Shown: piece after piece, positions 22,001-34,159 of the stretch
Layout: each line of letters starts with the position of its first letter
How positions within the stretch are numbered: the stretch's first letter is position 1
NCBI RefSeq assembly: GCF_022201045.2
Contig: NC_068558.1
Span: 51,439,501-51,503,500, forward strand
Reading direction: 5' to 3'
DNA: 64,000 nucleotides
From: Citrus sinensis
Taxonomy: Eukaryota; Streptophyta; Magnoliopsida; Sapindales; Rutaceae
Program-made: the position numbers and the translations under genes
Notes under the pieces: generated by a model
Told to the model about the DNA's origin: nothing
The model's input: only the letters and a program-made list of their open reading frames with translations
Databases searched by the model: none

Positions 22001-24020
22001 ACTTTACGGTTTTAGAAATTTCTCAAAGTTTTTCGTATTTTAAAATCTCAAATAAATCTTAACAAATAAAAAAAAAATAGTCTCCATTGTATTGAATTTT
22101 ATAACTTTTTGTATTTTGCTGACATCTCACTGAAAAATGACTAATTTATTATTATTTATCATTTTGTACTGAGAACATTCTCATTTGGATGTCACTAATT
22201 AAAAAAATATATATATATATACAGATATAATGTCTAATGAATTGAAATCTTTGTTAGTTTGTATTTTAGTGATATCTTGACTTTATATATAAAGAGAGAA
22301 ACGACAGACACACACATGTGTGATACTCAACGAATACATAGGAGAGAGGTTTTATTGTATATATAAGAATATTATTGGCTTCTGGCTGTAGGATTGTATT
22401 ATGATGGTATGTATTTAACTGGTAAATGTTTTGCAAGGACCATGCATGTATGCAGTTTGCGATTAAATCAATTATGCTACGGCCTCGGGACCTGCTTCTG
22501 CACAACTTAAAGGGCTCGTGCACAAGTGTGTAACACGTGAGAAACTACTTAAGCTTAAGGTTGGGTTTTTATCAAAGAAGAGGATGCATGCGGTGTTAAA
22601 TGCGCGGGCACAACTCTTCTTCTCGTCTCGGCGGTGGCTGGCCCTTTCCTCAAGTATATGCATCAAATGTCGATATATTTCAACAATAATAATAAAGGCC
22701 GGCAATGCAAAAACAGCGTACACTTATACGAAGTGCAGAAAGCCGATTCAACTGACAATGAAGTCAAACTGTCATACTACGTAAACCAATTTCGCGGACC
22801 AATGAAAAATTCACTAGTACCCTTTGATTTTAATTAGTTTTTATTTTATTTACGTCCATAATTTAATATTGAATTAGACTTTTCTCTTGATCTAAGCTCT
22901 TATGATATTTTAAAAATTGTTGTCACTTGTCTTTTAGTGTCAGAATATGATTAGAATTTAACTATTTTTATTTATTTATTAACCACTAGTTATATAAATA
23001 AAATTAAAATTATTTGTCACTTGTCTTTTAGTGCTAGTTATTTTTATTTATTAACCACTAATAATATAAATGAAATTTGCTCACCAAAATATCAGATTAT
23101 GAGAGGATCTTGATCCTTCAATCCCCCCCCCCCCCCCCCTCAATTAGAGTTAGAGACTTAATTTATATAATGATTAAACTATTAATATGTATTGAATAAT
23201 AAAATGAAAACTTTAGAATGTTAAAATGTTATCACTAATTTAACTTATTATTAAAAAATGTTATTTTTTGGTCTAGTTGAAAGAAAAGTATGTCAATGTA
23301 TTATAAGATAATTGCGACTATTAGAAAGTTATAAAATGGCTTATTGTAGTAAGTAACAACATTTTCATAATTTCATGGTTTTATTCCTATATGCTTTTTG
23401 CAGTTAAGCCTCTCTATACTTACAATGTTAGGACCAAATTAATTTATTACTATGATTAAGTTATAACTTAATAGAGGTGTAATGACAAAAAATATTATTT
23501 TGACTTAGTCAACCTTAGTGCAACTAATATAGATGTAAAGTATATAGTAAATTCATTAATGGATAAGTTAGAAATATTTTGCCTTTAACAAGAATATGGT
23601 AACAACTCTAAAAAATAAAGCGTTATGCCAACAATTTTAGAAAAAAGGTAAAAATTTGTTCAATTCTTATACTTGTATTTTTAAAATACCTTATTTAGTC
23701 CCTATAGTTAAATTATTGACACTCCCTTCATTACTTTTTGTTGCTTTTGCCTTGCTTTTGCAATATTATCGTTTTACAATAATGTTTCATTTTTTTATAT
23801 TAATAAATAGAATAATTAAATTACTAAATTTAACCCTAAAAATAAAATAGAAACAAAAAGAATATGTATTAATTTTTGTGGAATGCTCTACTGAAGAGTT
23901 GCTTTATTAATTTTTTTATTAATGACCAAAAGGTTGATAATTTAATTTTTGTTTACAAAATTAATTTTTTTAAACATATGTGAGCTTTCAGAAAAATTAA
24001 TATATACCCTTTTCATTTTT
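19020..24020. other. AT-rich intergenic region with homopolymers and old repeats
   Basis: No gene is recognised. The region holds an 18-base G run (20436-20453), a 17-base C run (23123-23139) and TA runs (20096, 20360, 22206). Two diverged copies of a repeat rich in ttttaaaattttaaa...tacggttttaaaa lie at about 20115-20350 and 21930-22070, related to part of 9330-9440. Patches at 21290-21420 and 22470-22800 have more balanced composition but no known protein. Confidence 0.45.
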
Positions 24021-24027
24021 TTTATAA

Positions 24028-25236
24028 GGGTAATTATCCACGGACCACCTGTTTTTTTAAACATTTTCAAAAATACACAAATCTTTATTTGTTTTTTGCT
24101 ATACTCCACTTGAAGTTACAAAGTATTACAGTTGTCCACTATCCTTTACACACTATTATAACGTTACTGAAATCACAAGAGTAAAATTATCATTTTACTG
24201 AAAAAATACAAAACGTCATTGTTATGCGCAACCTGGTTTGGGATGGGATTCGGATCAAATTCAAAAACCCGATCAAACTGCACAATTAAAAAATTAAAAA
24301 TTACAATCAGAGTATAAATATAAACAAAATCCATTCTTTCATCGTCCCCAAGCCTCTCATATCCCGAAGATCTCTCAATTACCAAGCAGCAGGCTCTTCT
24401 CTCTCAACTCTCAAGGCGATCAACTCACCGCCGACATTGATCGGTCGTCACGCCAAGCCTTCAGCCTCCCCAGTAGCCATCGCATTGCCAAGTCTCCGCC
24501 ACACCAACAGCCACGCAATTTCTCGTTGCTCAGTGCATGCTCCACTGCGCCACACAACCAAAGTCTTGTCACCATCGCCAGCCATCGGCGTTCTCCAACT
24601 ATAATAAGCCAACAATTTTTCATGATTTTGTTATGTGTACTTGCGCTGGATGAAGCTCTGATCACTTGAATCCCTTGCCCCAAAGACGGATTGATTACTT
24701 TTGTGTTGGCATAGCCGTAGAGGTGCATGAGGGGAGGCGATGGGCATAGCTTGCGATGACCTTACAGCCTTTGATTTTGAGATTTTAAGTTCTGATAGCA
24801 TTGTAATTTGTCACTCTGAAAGAAGTCTGTAAATCTGAATTTGATATTTGGCTTCATATTCAAATTGATTTGTGGAGAACTGAAGAGTTTCGGTTATTGG
24901 CAAATTTTTCTTCTATAAAATTTAGCTGGAAACAAAGATTTAGCTGCCCAAAGAAATTCCCTTTATTTTTATGATTTCAATTTGGTATTTTTTTTAAATT
25001 TAAGTTATATATTTTTTATTTTATTTATGAAAATAAATCAGTTTATTTTGTAGTCTTTAGTCTTTTCTTTGTCATTTAGTTAGGGGAATAATCATTTTAT
25101 ATTTTGGGATAAAATTAAAATTAAGACGATAGTGGACAACTGTAATTTTTTGTAACTTCAGGTAGAATTCAGCATACAAAAAAAAAATTTGTATATTTTT
25201 AAAGATCGTGATGATTACAATCATAACCGAATTTCC
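24028..25236. mobile_element. Long-TIR element, possibly a Mutator-like element with captured sequence
   Basis: An inverted pair is clear: ttgaagttacaaagtattacagttgtccactatc at 24110-24153 is mirrored at 25128-25167, and the similarity runs on through the aaaaatacacaaat segment to about 24066 and 25204. The enclosed kilobase includes a GC-richer block (about 24340-24760) with no internal repeat character, which looks like captured genic sequence. Its protein identity is unknown. The left limit gggtaatt is inferred from its resemblance to the 445-bp MITE ends; no target duplication was confirmed. Confidence 0.5.
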
Positions 25237-25239
25237 TAT

Positions 25240-27780
25240 GTTAATTTACAATAGAATAAATGATTACTTTAAGGATGAGAAGTTGAGTTGCAAATTCATG
25301 GAGCTCATTGACAACTTGAAGATATGGGAACTGAGTTTGTCAACAATGATTTGTTGTTAGTTTTGGCAACAATAAAAAACAATAATATTTTAGATTTAAA
25401 AAGTCATCAAATCATCGCCCTAATATCCCCAAATGCAAATCGTGTTAGCTTTGCCAGCCCATCTATCACCATCACCATCAACACCATCGCCATCGGCAAG
25501 CCCCACTCCTACTTAACTCCATCGACTCCCACAATTCATGCATTTTAATATATGGTTACATCATGATTTATTTCACAAGTTAACGCATTTAATTGCTTGC
25601 TATTTGATGGAAAAGCTAAACCTAGCTAGTTCTTATCTTTCAATGGATATATTCAGCATGTTTCTTACGAGTACTTGACATCACCACATGTTACATGCAT
25701 GTGGGTGGCTGATTAGTTACCCAAAAAAAAGTATGATAATAAAATGCTCGAAAACATCCCAATATTCCAATTTTGGAGCATTAACGCGAAAAATGAATTT
25801 GAATTTTTCTATATTCTTGAGAGGCAGCAAAGAAAATTCACCTTAATTTCAGGCCGTCAGAAAATGATCTTATTTCATAGGTTAAGATGAAGTCAGAGAT
25901 AATATTATTCCATTGAATTTCAAAGGCAAAGTTCCATAATCAAAATTTTTTCATTTTTAAGGTCAGAATAAAGTGGCGCGCGACCATGTGCTTCAAGCTT
26001 TTAATGCTGAAATATAAAGTTGCAAAGCATAGAAGGTGACGTGTTCTAGAATAGCAGGAACAAAGAGGAAAATAGAATAGCATGTGGAAGTGATGTGCTA
26101 ATGTATTGGGAGACTTATTAGTGCTTAGCCTGGCCTATTATGTACTTTTAGTGGCATTTTTTTTAAAATTTTTTTGGAAAGTTATCAATTAATGTATTTG
26201 AATGGAGTTGACTAACACATTTTATGGGGAACTCGTATAGTTTACTCCTTTCACTTGTATTATAATTAAGCTTTTAAAAAATTAAATAAAACAATCAATT
26301 AAAAAAATTACGGGTTTTCCACTAAATAATTATTATTAAAAAAGAAAAATGGAAGGCGTTGCTAAAGAGGAAACGGCGGCCCAACGGATCCTTCCGATTT
26401 CTCCTATGTGAATTCTTAAATGAGAAGCATATGTAAAGAGACCTGGCCCACGTGATGCTTATCAGCTCCATTTCCTATTGTATTATCACTCACACCAAAG
26501 TTGCATATCCTTGTCCCTCGGAACGTTTAGATGGGCAGACTCTGTTTTGATCGCACGATTGGGTGGATAATAATATAAACGTTGATGATCATAGTGGTGA
26601 TTGACATGCTTTGGCTCTTTCTGTCTCCTAAATTTAACCGTATCCAACGGTCTGTTGCTTGTAGTGCGGTCCCGGATCACCGTGTCACGTTTCCAGGGCT
26701 ATTTTCCACTTTTAATCATGGCGTTGATTGTTGAAGACTTTGTTTAAAGGTGATAAACAGCAATTTACTTGGAATGCCGCATCATTTCTTATTTCCCCGC
26801 GAGAATTGCTATAATGACATATAAATCCCATTACTTTTATTTTTATTACGACAGCAACAGCTACCATACAAAGCTCACAAAATTTCCTCTCTTTTTTTTT
26901 TTTTTTCAATTTTCCCTCTTAATGCTTTTCACAGTTAGCGTTTCACCCCTTCACAAATCCCAAGAGCTACCAATCCCCACTCTCTGCAAGTGCGCGTACG
27001 ATGCCGTAATCCCCCACAACTTTTATTTCGTTTTAATTTTTGTACCCTTTTTCACTCTAAAGCTCAATTTGCGCGGGATTGAAGCGTCTCGATTCGCCCA
27101 CCCCGCGGCCAAGAAAAAGAAATAACCCAAAAACACGAACACACATTTTTTGTTTTTTGGAAAAAAAAAAGCCCCATTTGTTATTTCATATGCTTGTAAA
27201 TTGAAAAAAAAAAAAACTAAATTTGGCCAGAATTTCAAGTTTGATTTCTTCGAATTGGATGATTATAATTATTTTCCGAAATCTTACAAAATTTAAATGA
27301 AAATTGCATTAATTCAAAAATAGTCCTTAAGACACTTAGAAGTATGTACTCAACAATGATGTGATTAACCTTATCGTAATTTACTTGCACGATTGGAAAG
27401 TGAAATCGCGCTTGGGTTGGGTTGGGTTGGGGATTTGAATAGGAGTAGCATGCCAGTTATACATGGACAAAGATAAGAAGCAGAAGAGGACAAAAGAAGA
27501 TGAAAAAGGTAAATACTAAATAGGTAAAGAAATAAAATCAAGCTAAGAAATTGCTGTCCAGGACATAACTGTCATTTTCCCATCTACATTTTAAGGTTCA
27601 CATCTTCCTACCCCCAACTGAAAACGACTGCAATCAGGCAACCTGTGGTCTACCTGTGCGAGTATATTTATATATTTCCTGTTTATATATTTTATAATTT
27701 TATTTACATATATAAAAAAAAGTTATGGGATTTATACACCGACTCCCAAAAAAAATAAAAATTACTCTCTTTCTTTATAC
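25240..27780. other. Intergenic region upstream of the PHD-finger gene
   Basis: No conserved coding sequence is recognised. A GC-balanced patch at 26340-26720 and pyrimidine-rich tracts near 26880-26920 occur. The last 400 bp before 27903 presumably contain the promoter and leader of the PHD-finger gene, but no single TATA box is decisive. Confidence 0.4.
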
Positions 27781-27902
27781 ACATATTTATGTTTCTATAT
27801 ATGTCAAATGACTCTCTTGTAGCTGTCTCTCTTATTGGGTTTCTCTTCATCTTTCATTTCATTTTGTCTCTCAGTTTTATAAAAAATTCAAGGTTATTGA
27901 CA

Positions 27903-28059
27903 ATGGTGGATCTTCAAACAGTATGTTGCATGTGCGGCGACGTCGGTTTTCCAGACAAGCTCTTTCGCTGCAACAAATGCCGCAACCGCATACAACATTC
28001 GTATGAATTTCACCATCATCATCATCATCATCGATCATTTATTGCCATGAATCAACCAT

Positions 28060-28116
<57 letters not shown>

Positions 28117-28643
28117 ACATACACACAGAGTTTATTACCATATTTAGTTTCATCATGATCACCATCATCACATGTAGTTATAATATGTACATACCCATAT
28201 CGGCCAACCAACCACCACCATCACCATCTTCACCTTTCTTATGCTATAAGCATATGATAGATAGTTCACGAAACATTAGAACCCATGTACCTTTTTTCTT
28301 TTTTCTTTTCTGGTTTAAAATCATGATTTGATTGTCGTCAAACGTTTCTTGATTGTACAGTTATTGTAGTAACTACTACAGCGAATTTGCGGAGCCAATT
28401 GAGATGTGCGATTGGTGCCAGAGTGAAGAAAGAAGCTCAAGACTTGGAAGCTCAGCAAAGAAATCTTCATCGGGATATGGAACCGGGATCACAAACCGAT
28501 CCGAGTATTCAGGCGACAAAATCAAGCAACAAGATCGTGAAGAGAGCAGCGGCAGCGCCGAGAAAGGAAAGAATCCGAGCGGCACGCCTTCTCCACGGCC
28601 CACTACGCGCAGGTACAAGCTTCTCAAGGATGTGATGTGTTAA
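27903..28643 (+). CDS. Small PHD-type zinc-finger protein
   Basis: Two exons (27903-28000, 28361-28643) joined by a GT-AG intron encode 126 residues. The N-terminal half is a C4HC3 finger: CCMCGDVGFPD, FRCNKCRNRIQHSYCSNYY and EMCDWCQSEE give the paired C-x2-C sets and the H-x2-C set. The C-terminal half is basic, Ser-rich and low in complexity, ending RRYKLLKDVMC. PHD fingers usually read histone H3 tails, so a nuclear role is likely, but no ligand can be inferred. The start at MVDLQT fits the finger-at-N-terminus layout. An in-frame upstream ATG at 27789 would add a hydrophobic leader and is less likely. The intron holds a CA microsatellite. A polyadenylation signal AATAAA lies at 28795. Confidence 0.85.
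28063..28127. repeat. (CA)n microsatellite in the PHD-finger intron
   Basis: There are about 23 uninterrupted AC units (28063-28109) followed by imperfect units to 28127. A short (CAT)n run precedes it at 28013-28032. It is likely polymorphic in length. Confidence 0.95.
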
Positions 28644-28794
28644 GAGTGACCAAAAAGAAAAAGGGAAATCAACTTCGTATCAAAATCTTTTAATTGTCTT
28701 TATAGTAGTAAGTGTTTAATAGTTAAGTTTGTTTTTTGAGATATGGTTCTTATGCCCTTTGTCTTGTGCTTTGGTTTTCAGCAAGTACGTTTTC

Positions 28795-28800
28795 AATAAA
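28795..28800 (+). terminator. Polyadenylation signal of the PHD-finger gene
   Basis: A canonical AATAAA lies 152 bp past the stop codon, with a second overlapping-type signal (aaaataatg) directly after. Confidence 0.6.
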
Positions 28801-28819
28801 ATAATGTAACTTTGTGCCT

Positions 28820-31800
28820 AGCTAATTTTGAATCCCTTTTCTTATTATAATTTTTTTAGGGCGTTGTGTGCATGAGAGTGCAAATTAAATAATTTATTTA
28901 TTCATTCAAAGGGTTTTATTATTGATATGTTTTGAGGAAGTGTTCTTAGTCCATAATCAGAAATTAGAAAAATACTAATTGGGAAAGAAGGAACGAGTTC
29001 GTGAGTAGGGTTTGTCTGATCGATCAGTCAACACAACAAGGTCCGTGGGATAAGTTGCACTAATTTGTTTGCTTTGTTGAGTCTCTTAAGGGGAATTGAA
29101 TGCACTTGGATGGCTTTAGTTTGGCCGAAGAATTCATAGTACCTAAAGCTGCTTGCTTTTGCAGATTCATTGAAGGCCTTAAATATAGCTAGGCCCTCTA
29201 TTATTGCTTTGAGGACGAAAAAAAAAAGCAAAATTTGTGTGGACATATGCTAAAATTTACCTTTATAAATTCCAATAGTACTCTATAGAGAGTGTTTTAC
29301 TACTACTGGTTCTTAATTTGAAGCAAAATCTAGAATCACAGAATGAGATAAAAAGAAAAAGTTTCAAAGAGAAATTAACTGGTGGTTTCAAGGGGCAGTC
29401 ACTTAAGTGATGAGCTAGCATTGTAGCGGTTTATATTTCTTCTAGAAGTCTAGCAGGGCTAGCTAGCACTTTGTTGACCCGTAGTTGTGTGAAATATCTT
29501 CAAAGTACACAAACTTATAAGATCCCATTCACTGTATCTGTTTTGGCTATTTATGAGAAACCAACAAAAACCTTTTCTTATTGCTCTTTGAAGTGACAAC
29601 GAAGACATCGCCTCAATCTAATAACTTAATTTTTTTTTCATGTTTTAATTTGTTAATAATTTCACTGTGTAACTTCTAGTACAATTTTTCTTATCTTCGT
29701 CGTCCTCTTCTTCTTCTTCTACTACTACTACTTTCTCCTTCACCATAAGCTTTGTTTCTGACCAAACCTCCATGTGAACCTAATTTGAAGATCAAGGAAA
29801 CTCACTATAAATAACTCATAATGATTGCCCAATACCCATTTTCGTATGCCCACAGTCACATGGTTGCTGCTTTACCTCCCACACTCTTCCTCTTTCCCTT
29901 AACCATTTTTGAAGCAACTTGTTAATGTATGTTGGATCTGACACTGATTAACATGCAATGATTCTATCGCTCATCACGTATTTATATATTCTATCACTCA
30001 TCAAAACTTGGTGGATTCGAAAGAAAGTACAAGCAAATCCAATACTAAGTTTTATAATTCACAATTAAGTGGATCATTTATAACATTTAGTCTAGTGAAA
30101 TCCAATGTGCTAAACTTGTAGTGTTATTGGATATTAGATGATATTGTTTTGAAATACTTTGATAAATAGAATCGGATTAAATATATACTAATTTCTTTGG
30201 GTATATACATTAATAACCCTAACATAAATCCAGGGATTTAGTAGAGTCATTTTTGCTTCATGGACTCTTTTATCAGCTTCTTGTTACCTATGGCTCGAGG
30301 AACAACAGTGTAGCATGCAACTATTATACGTTGATGTTAATATTTCCAGAGACTTCAATATTCTTCTGCGGCAGTAATGCATTGCAGTTATATTATATAG
30401 GTCTTTCAATGCTCAGAAGGATAATTAGGCATTGTTTATAAGTGTTTTAAGGAGCTGGGATTTGCATACATTTTATATAATGTAATTATCACCATTAATA
30501 AAAGAATGTATTTAAGAATAGAATTAGAAAGACTTGATTATTGGAACATTAATTCCACATTATCACTTTCAGCTTCTTTAATTTAGTATTTTTTAAATCA
30601 CTTTTTTTTGGCCTAAATTAATATTTAAGTCTCAAACTGAGGGATTAGGATCCTCTCCTAGTATTAGTCTTTCGAATTTAATAGAAAAAGTTGGTTTAAT
30701 TGTAAATAAAGTAAATAAAGCTGGTTTAATTGTCAACGTCAAAATTTAAAATTCAATCTTAACCACTTATTTAATTAAGAGAGAGTAAGAGAGAAAAAAT
30801 ACTGAGAGAAAAATTTATCTTAAATAGGGATGGTCAACTAATAAAAGCTACTTGAGAATTACTTGATGAAATCATTGGCAGCGATTATCACTTTCTTTTT
30901 GGAAATTAACTCTTCCAATGAAGCATCGAATTGGTTATTTGCTCTTGCATTAGCTAGCGTTATGTCATTTATTCTATTCAGAACCAAAGTATGCAAGTTA
31001 TCGTTATTACTCGAAGTTGCTAAAACTTTCTAGGAACGAACAACATAGTTAGCCCGTCGGGTTTTAGTTTCATAGTATGTGGGGCAGTGTCTCATTGGCG
31101 ATTGTTTTGCAGAAACAAGCTTGTGGTTCTCGTTCAGCTTGCAATTGTCGATCAATTTCGCTGAAAGAATTTTGTGGTCTTCAATTCTACTTTTTAAACT
31201 TACATCTGGAATGACACGTGGACAATCTACGCTTGCGACACGTGGACCATCTACGCTTGCAACACGTGGATGGCATTAACTTCAAAATGTCAACTCTTAG
31301 CAGGCGTAATCTTGTCGTGTGTAGTCAATGATGACAAAGATGATGGGGAAGATAATCACAATCCATTACCCATTTTAAAACACGCAGGACTTTTCCTCTT
31401 CTTACTTTTTTCTCTTTTTTTTTTTTCATTGAAGATGACCACAAATCCATTATCATATTGCATTGATTAACGTTGGTCAATTTTTTCTTTGATTGCTTAG
31501 TTGTATCTTGTAAGATTCTGTAATCAATATAATGAGTTTTATCTTGTCGGAACATTCGCACATTTTAAAGTTGATGTAATTTAGGATTTCAAATTATTAT
31601 CTATAATAATATAAAATATTAAATTAAAACGAAATAATGTAATTGATTTGAAATACCATCATCAAGCGAGCCGATGAATATTTATAAAAATACGTAGATC
31701 CGGCCTATTATATGGCCCTAAATATTTGTCGCAAGTTGATGTAAGGGATTTCTGTCACGTTTCTGATCCAAAGTACTATGATTTTTGAATTCGTATGTTA

Positions 31801-33180
31801 ACTGCTAATTAACAGTATAATTAATAATTGGAGGTTGGTAAAGTTTTTTCAATATAAAACGTACAATATTCAAGGTCTCAAACTCGTGCGGCGAGTGTGA
31901 GAAAGCGACGGCGGGGAAGAGACATAGTGACATACACAGACTTACGGTGGTCCCTCGTGCCTCTCTCATTCACGCTCCCCAACAACTGAGTCTCGTTGAA
32001 AGCCTTTCGCCATGGTGTTTGCATTCATGGTGCCATGCCCTCTACATTCCTGAATAATAAATTTTGTGGCAATTTTGTTCTCAAACACGTACTAGCATAA
32101 AACTGACATTAGAAAGAAACATTACTCTCTTTTTTTAAAAAAAAAAAAAAAATCAAAGTAGTTACTCTATAAATTAATAATATCGAAAAATAATAATTTT
32201 TTTGGTCCTAGCTTAAGATTAACATGTTAAATCAATAATTCAGTAAATTCGTAAAACAATAAATTATTAAAAAAATCATATTTTCTAATAAAACTCACTT
32301 ACTACATAAATTAATAATAAACTAATTTAAATTTTTATCCAAGACTTTCAAAAATAACCTTGCTTCTTTATGAAATAATATTTTGTTATGTGGAAACAAA
32401 TTTGACGCGGTATTGTCATTTTACCCCAAAAAAAAGAGAAAATCATTTTATGTCACTATCGCTGTAAGTGTTTCTTTACATGTGACGAGTTCTACAATAA
32501 AAAAAGTCATCTTCAATATTTTCTTTGCTTTTAATTCATTCCCATGACACTTCATAGTTGAATGCAATTACCTCTTATTAGAATTTTCCATTTATATTAG
32601 AGTAAAATCTCCATAGATAGTCTTTATTGTAGAGATTTTTTTCGTTTAAAGTCTTTTTTATGGAGTTTATTTTTCTCTTTGTTAACTTGACAAAGATTCT
32701 CTTTATTGTACTCTTTAATGTAGCCGTATTTTTCATTTACTGTATATAGATAAGACAAGATCAAATTTAACCGAAAATAAGGCTTCAGTGTATTCCAAAA
32801 AAAAAAAAAAAAAAAAAGGGGGCTTCAACTTCCATAAATCAATGTTCAGTTGGCACCAACCATTAAATTTGCATCAAGAATAAAATCCCAATAATATATT
32901 TATGGAAGAATAAGCAGGACAAGAGTACAATAAAACCATTCACTTATTCAAGAACTTTTACAAATTAGCTTCCTTTGAATTCCAACTATCGCTAAGACTA
33001 GTATCAAATCTTAAAGAAATTCTCGGAAAAAAGATAATAATGAAAAATAGTAATTAAAAATAATGAACGTAATTATGATATGAAAAGACTAGCTACCACC
33101 GTATGATCATGACCTATGATCTCTAAAAATAATCTAAGACAAACAATCAGCTCCATATGATTTTGGGCTGCATGATTATA
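28820..33180. other. Intergenic region, no gene recognised
   Basis: The region is AT-rich with a tandem G-box repeat at 31213-31270, a (TTC)n and (CTA)n run near 29708-29735, and a 21-base A run at 32797-32817. A GC-richer patch at 31880-32040 has no recognisable protein. No rRNA or tRNA was recognised. Confidence 0.45.
31213..31270 (+). repeat. 24-bp tandem repeat carrying three G-boxes
   Basis: The unit gacacgtggacaatctacgc plus ttgc occurs at 31213-31236 and 31237-31260 with one difference, then a partial third copy starts at 31261. Each copy contains ACACGTGG, a G-box/ABRE-like core for bZIP and bHLH factors. There is no adjacent recognised gene for it to control. Confidence 0.85.
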
Positions 33181-33202
33181 TATATTATGTATCCTATCCG
33201 AA

Positions 33203-34093
33203 TCATCTAGTAATATTAATGCAAAAGCAAAATACCAAATAATGCAGCATCATTGTGGCCCACATAGACGATTTGATTCTCAAATCAACGGCCAGATTTG
33301 TTGAAATATCAGATTCTACTAAGGAACCAATTGTGAAATTAGGGTTTGATCCATAGAGAGCTTGTACTCCTTGTATGTCATCAAGAGCTAAATCAACTTT
33401 TTTATCTCGAGGTTTTAACGTAGGGTACATAACGGCTTCTTTAACCGGACTATGCGTTAACCCTAGCAAATGCCCAATCTCATGCACAGCCACTGATTCC
33501 AAATCAACCGCTACCGGTGATTTCTCGGACCCAAAATCAACGGCCCACGTCTCAGCTGCATCCAAATGAAACTTCCCACTCTCCGGTGAAAACGAGTGAG
33601 CCAATACCCCTAACACTCCATCAAATGGCTCTCCATCGCCGTGATCGCCGTTGTAAAACCCTATTCTTATATCAGCAAAATCGTAGTCATCAGTTTCGAT
33701 GAAACTAACGGGAATAACAGATGCCCATTTACTGAAAGCGCGTTTAAACACGGCTTTAATGTCTGTTATGTGCAAGTAATTGATCATGTTCTCTTTTGAG
33801 AAGGCGTACGAGAGCGTCATGGGAACGTGACGTGTCCATCGAGGCTTACCAGGAAATAACACGTAATCTTTCTTTGCATGCAACGAACTGGCCTTGTAAG
33901 AATCAGACAGCATAAGCTTTGATCCATCCAATGTATTATCAGATACCTTGTGCCTTGTGGCTTCAGCGGGATCATACTTATCAGATTGCTTCAACTTGAA
34001 TTTTGGTGTTGATCGGACGGCAATGCATTGCGGCGATTCATGGATGAATATGATGAAGATGAGAAGAAGGAGATGATTGGTAAATAAAAGCAT
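33203..34093 (-). CDS. Plant matrix metalloproteinase lacking the cysteine-switch prodomain
   Basis: An intronless 296-residue protein, as expected for plant MMPs, which are zinc endopeptidases of the apoplast or cell surface. Residues 1-25 form a hydrophobic signal peptide. The catalytic domain begins near residue 76 (YVLFPGKPRW). It contains structural-zinc histidines H151, H166 and H176, the zinc-binding HEIGHLLGLTH at 204-214 with E205 as catalytic base, and the Met-turn M222. A hydrophobic tail (about 278-293) may be a GPI-anchor signal. Family members are usually 360-380 residues with a peptidoglycan-binding-like prodomain ending in PRCGVPD. Here only about 50 residues lie between signal peptide and catalytic core, and no cysteine is available to hold the zinc. 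Either the enzyme is made without this autoinhibition or the gene has lost its prodomain. The catalytic frame is fully intact. Confidence 0.92.
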   Translation of the reverse strand: MLLFTNHLLLLIFIIFIHESPQCIAVRSTPKFKLKQSDKYDPAEATRHKVSDNTLDGSKLMLSDSYKASSLHAKKDYVLFPGKPRWTRHVPMTLSYAFSKENMINYLHITDIKAVFKRAFSKWASVIPVSFIETDDYDFADIRIGFYNGDHGDGEPFDGVLGVLAHSFSPESGKFHLDAAETWAVDFGSEKSPVAVDLESVAVHEIGHLLGLTHSPVKEAVMYPTLKPRDKKVDLALDDIQGVQALYGSNPNFTIGSLVESDISTNLAVDLRIKSSMWATMMLHYLVFCFCINITR

Positions 34094-34142
34094 GGTATTG
34101 ACTGGTATCTAGTGCGAGAATTTGGATTGCATTTGGAGGGAA

Positions 34143-34154
34143 GCTTTATTATAA
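34143..34154 (-). promoter_or_regulatory. Candidate TATA box of the metalloproteinase gene
   Basis: On the minus strand the sequence tttataataaag lies about 50-60 bp before the ATG at 34093. This would give a leader of roughly 20-30 bases. Confidence 0.5.
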
Positions 34155-34159
34155 AGGAA

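Noticed and set aside
24420-24728. Minus-strand frame of about 100 residues in the GC-rich block
   Set aside because: It is rich in Trp, Arg and Cys without any motif I know, and lies inside a probable transposable element. Kept only as possible captured sequence.
27789-27902. Upstream in-frame ATG giving the PHD-finger protein a hydrophobic leader
   Set aside because: The zinc finger begins directly after MVDLQT, and the extra segment has low-complexity hydrophobic content. It is more likely 5' leader sequence.
28376-28635. Overlapping frames on both strands at the second PHD exon
   Set aside because: The frame continuous with the zinc finger through a GT-AG intron explains this region. 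The others are shadows.
31880-32040. GC-rich patch as a possible gene or rRNA fragment
   Set aside because: It does not match rRNA or tRNA features I know and has no extended reading frame.
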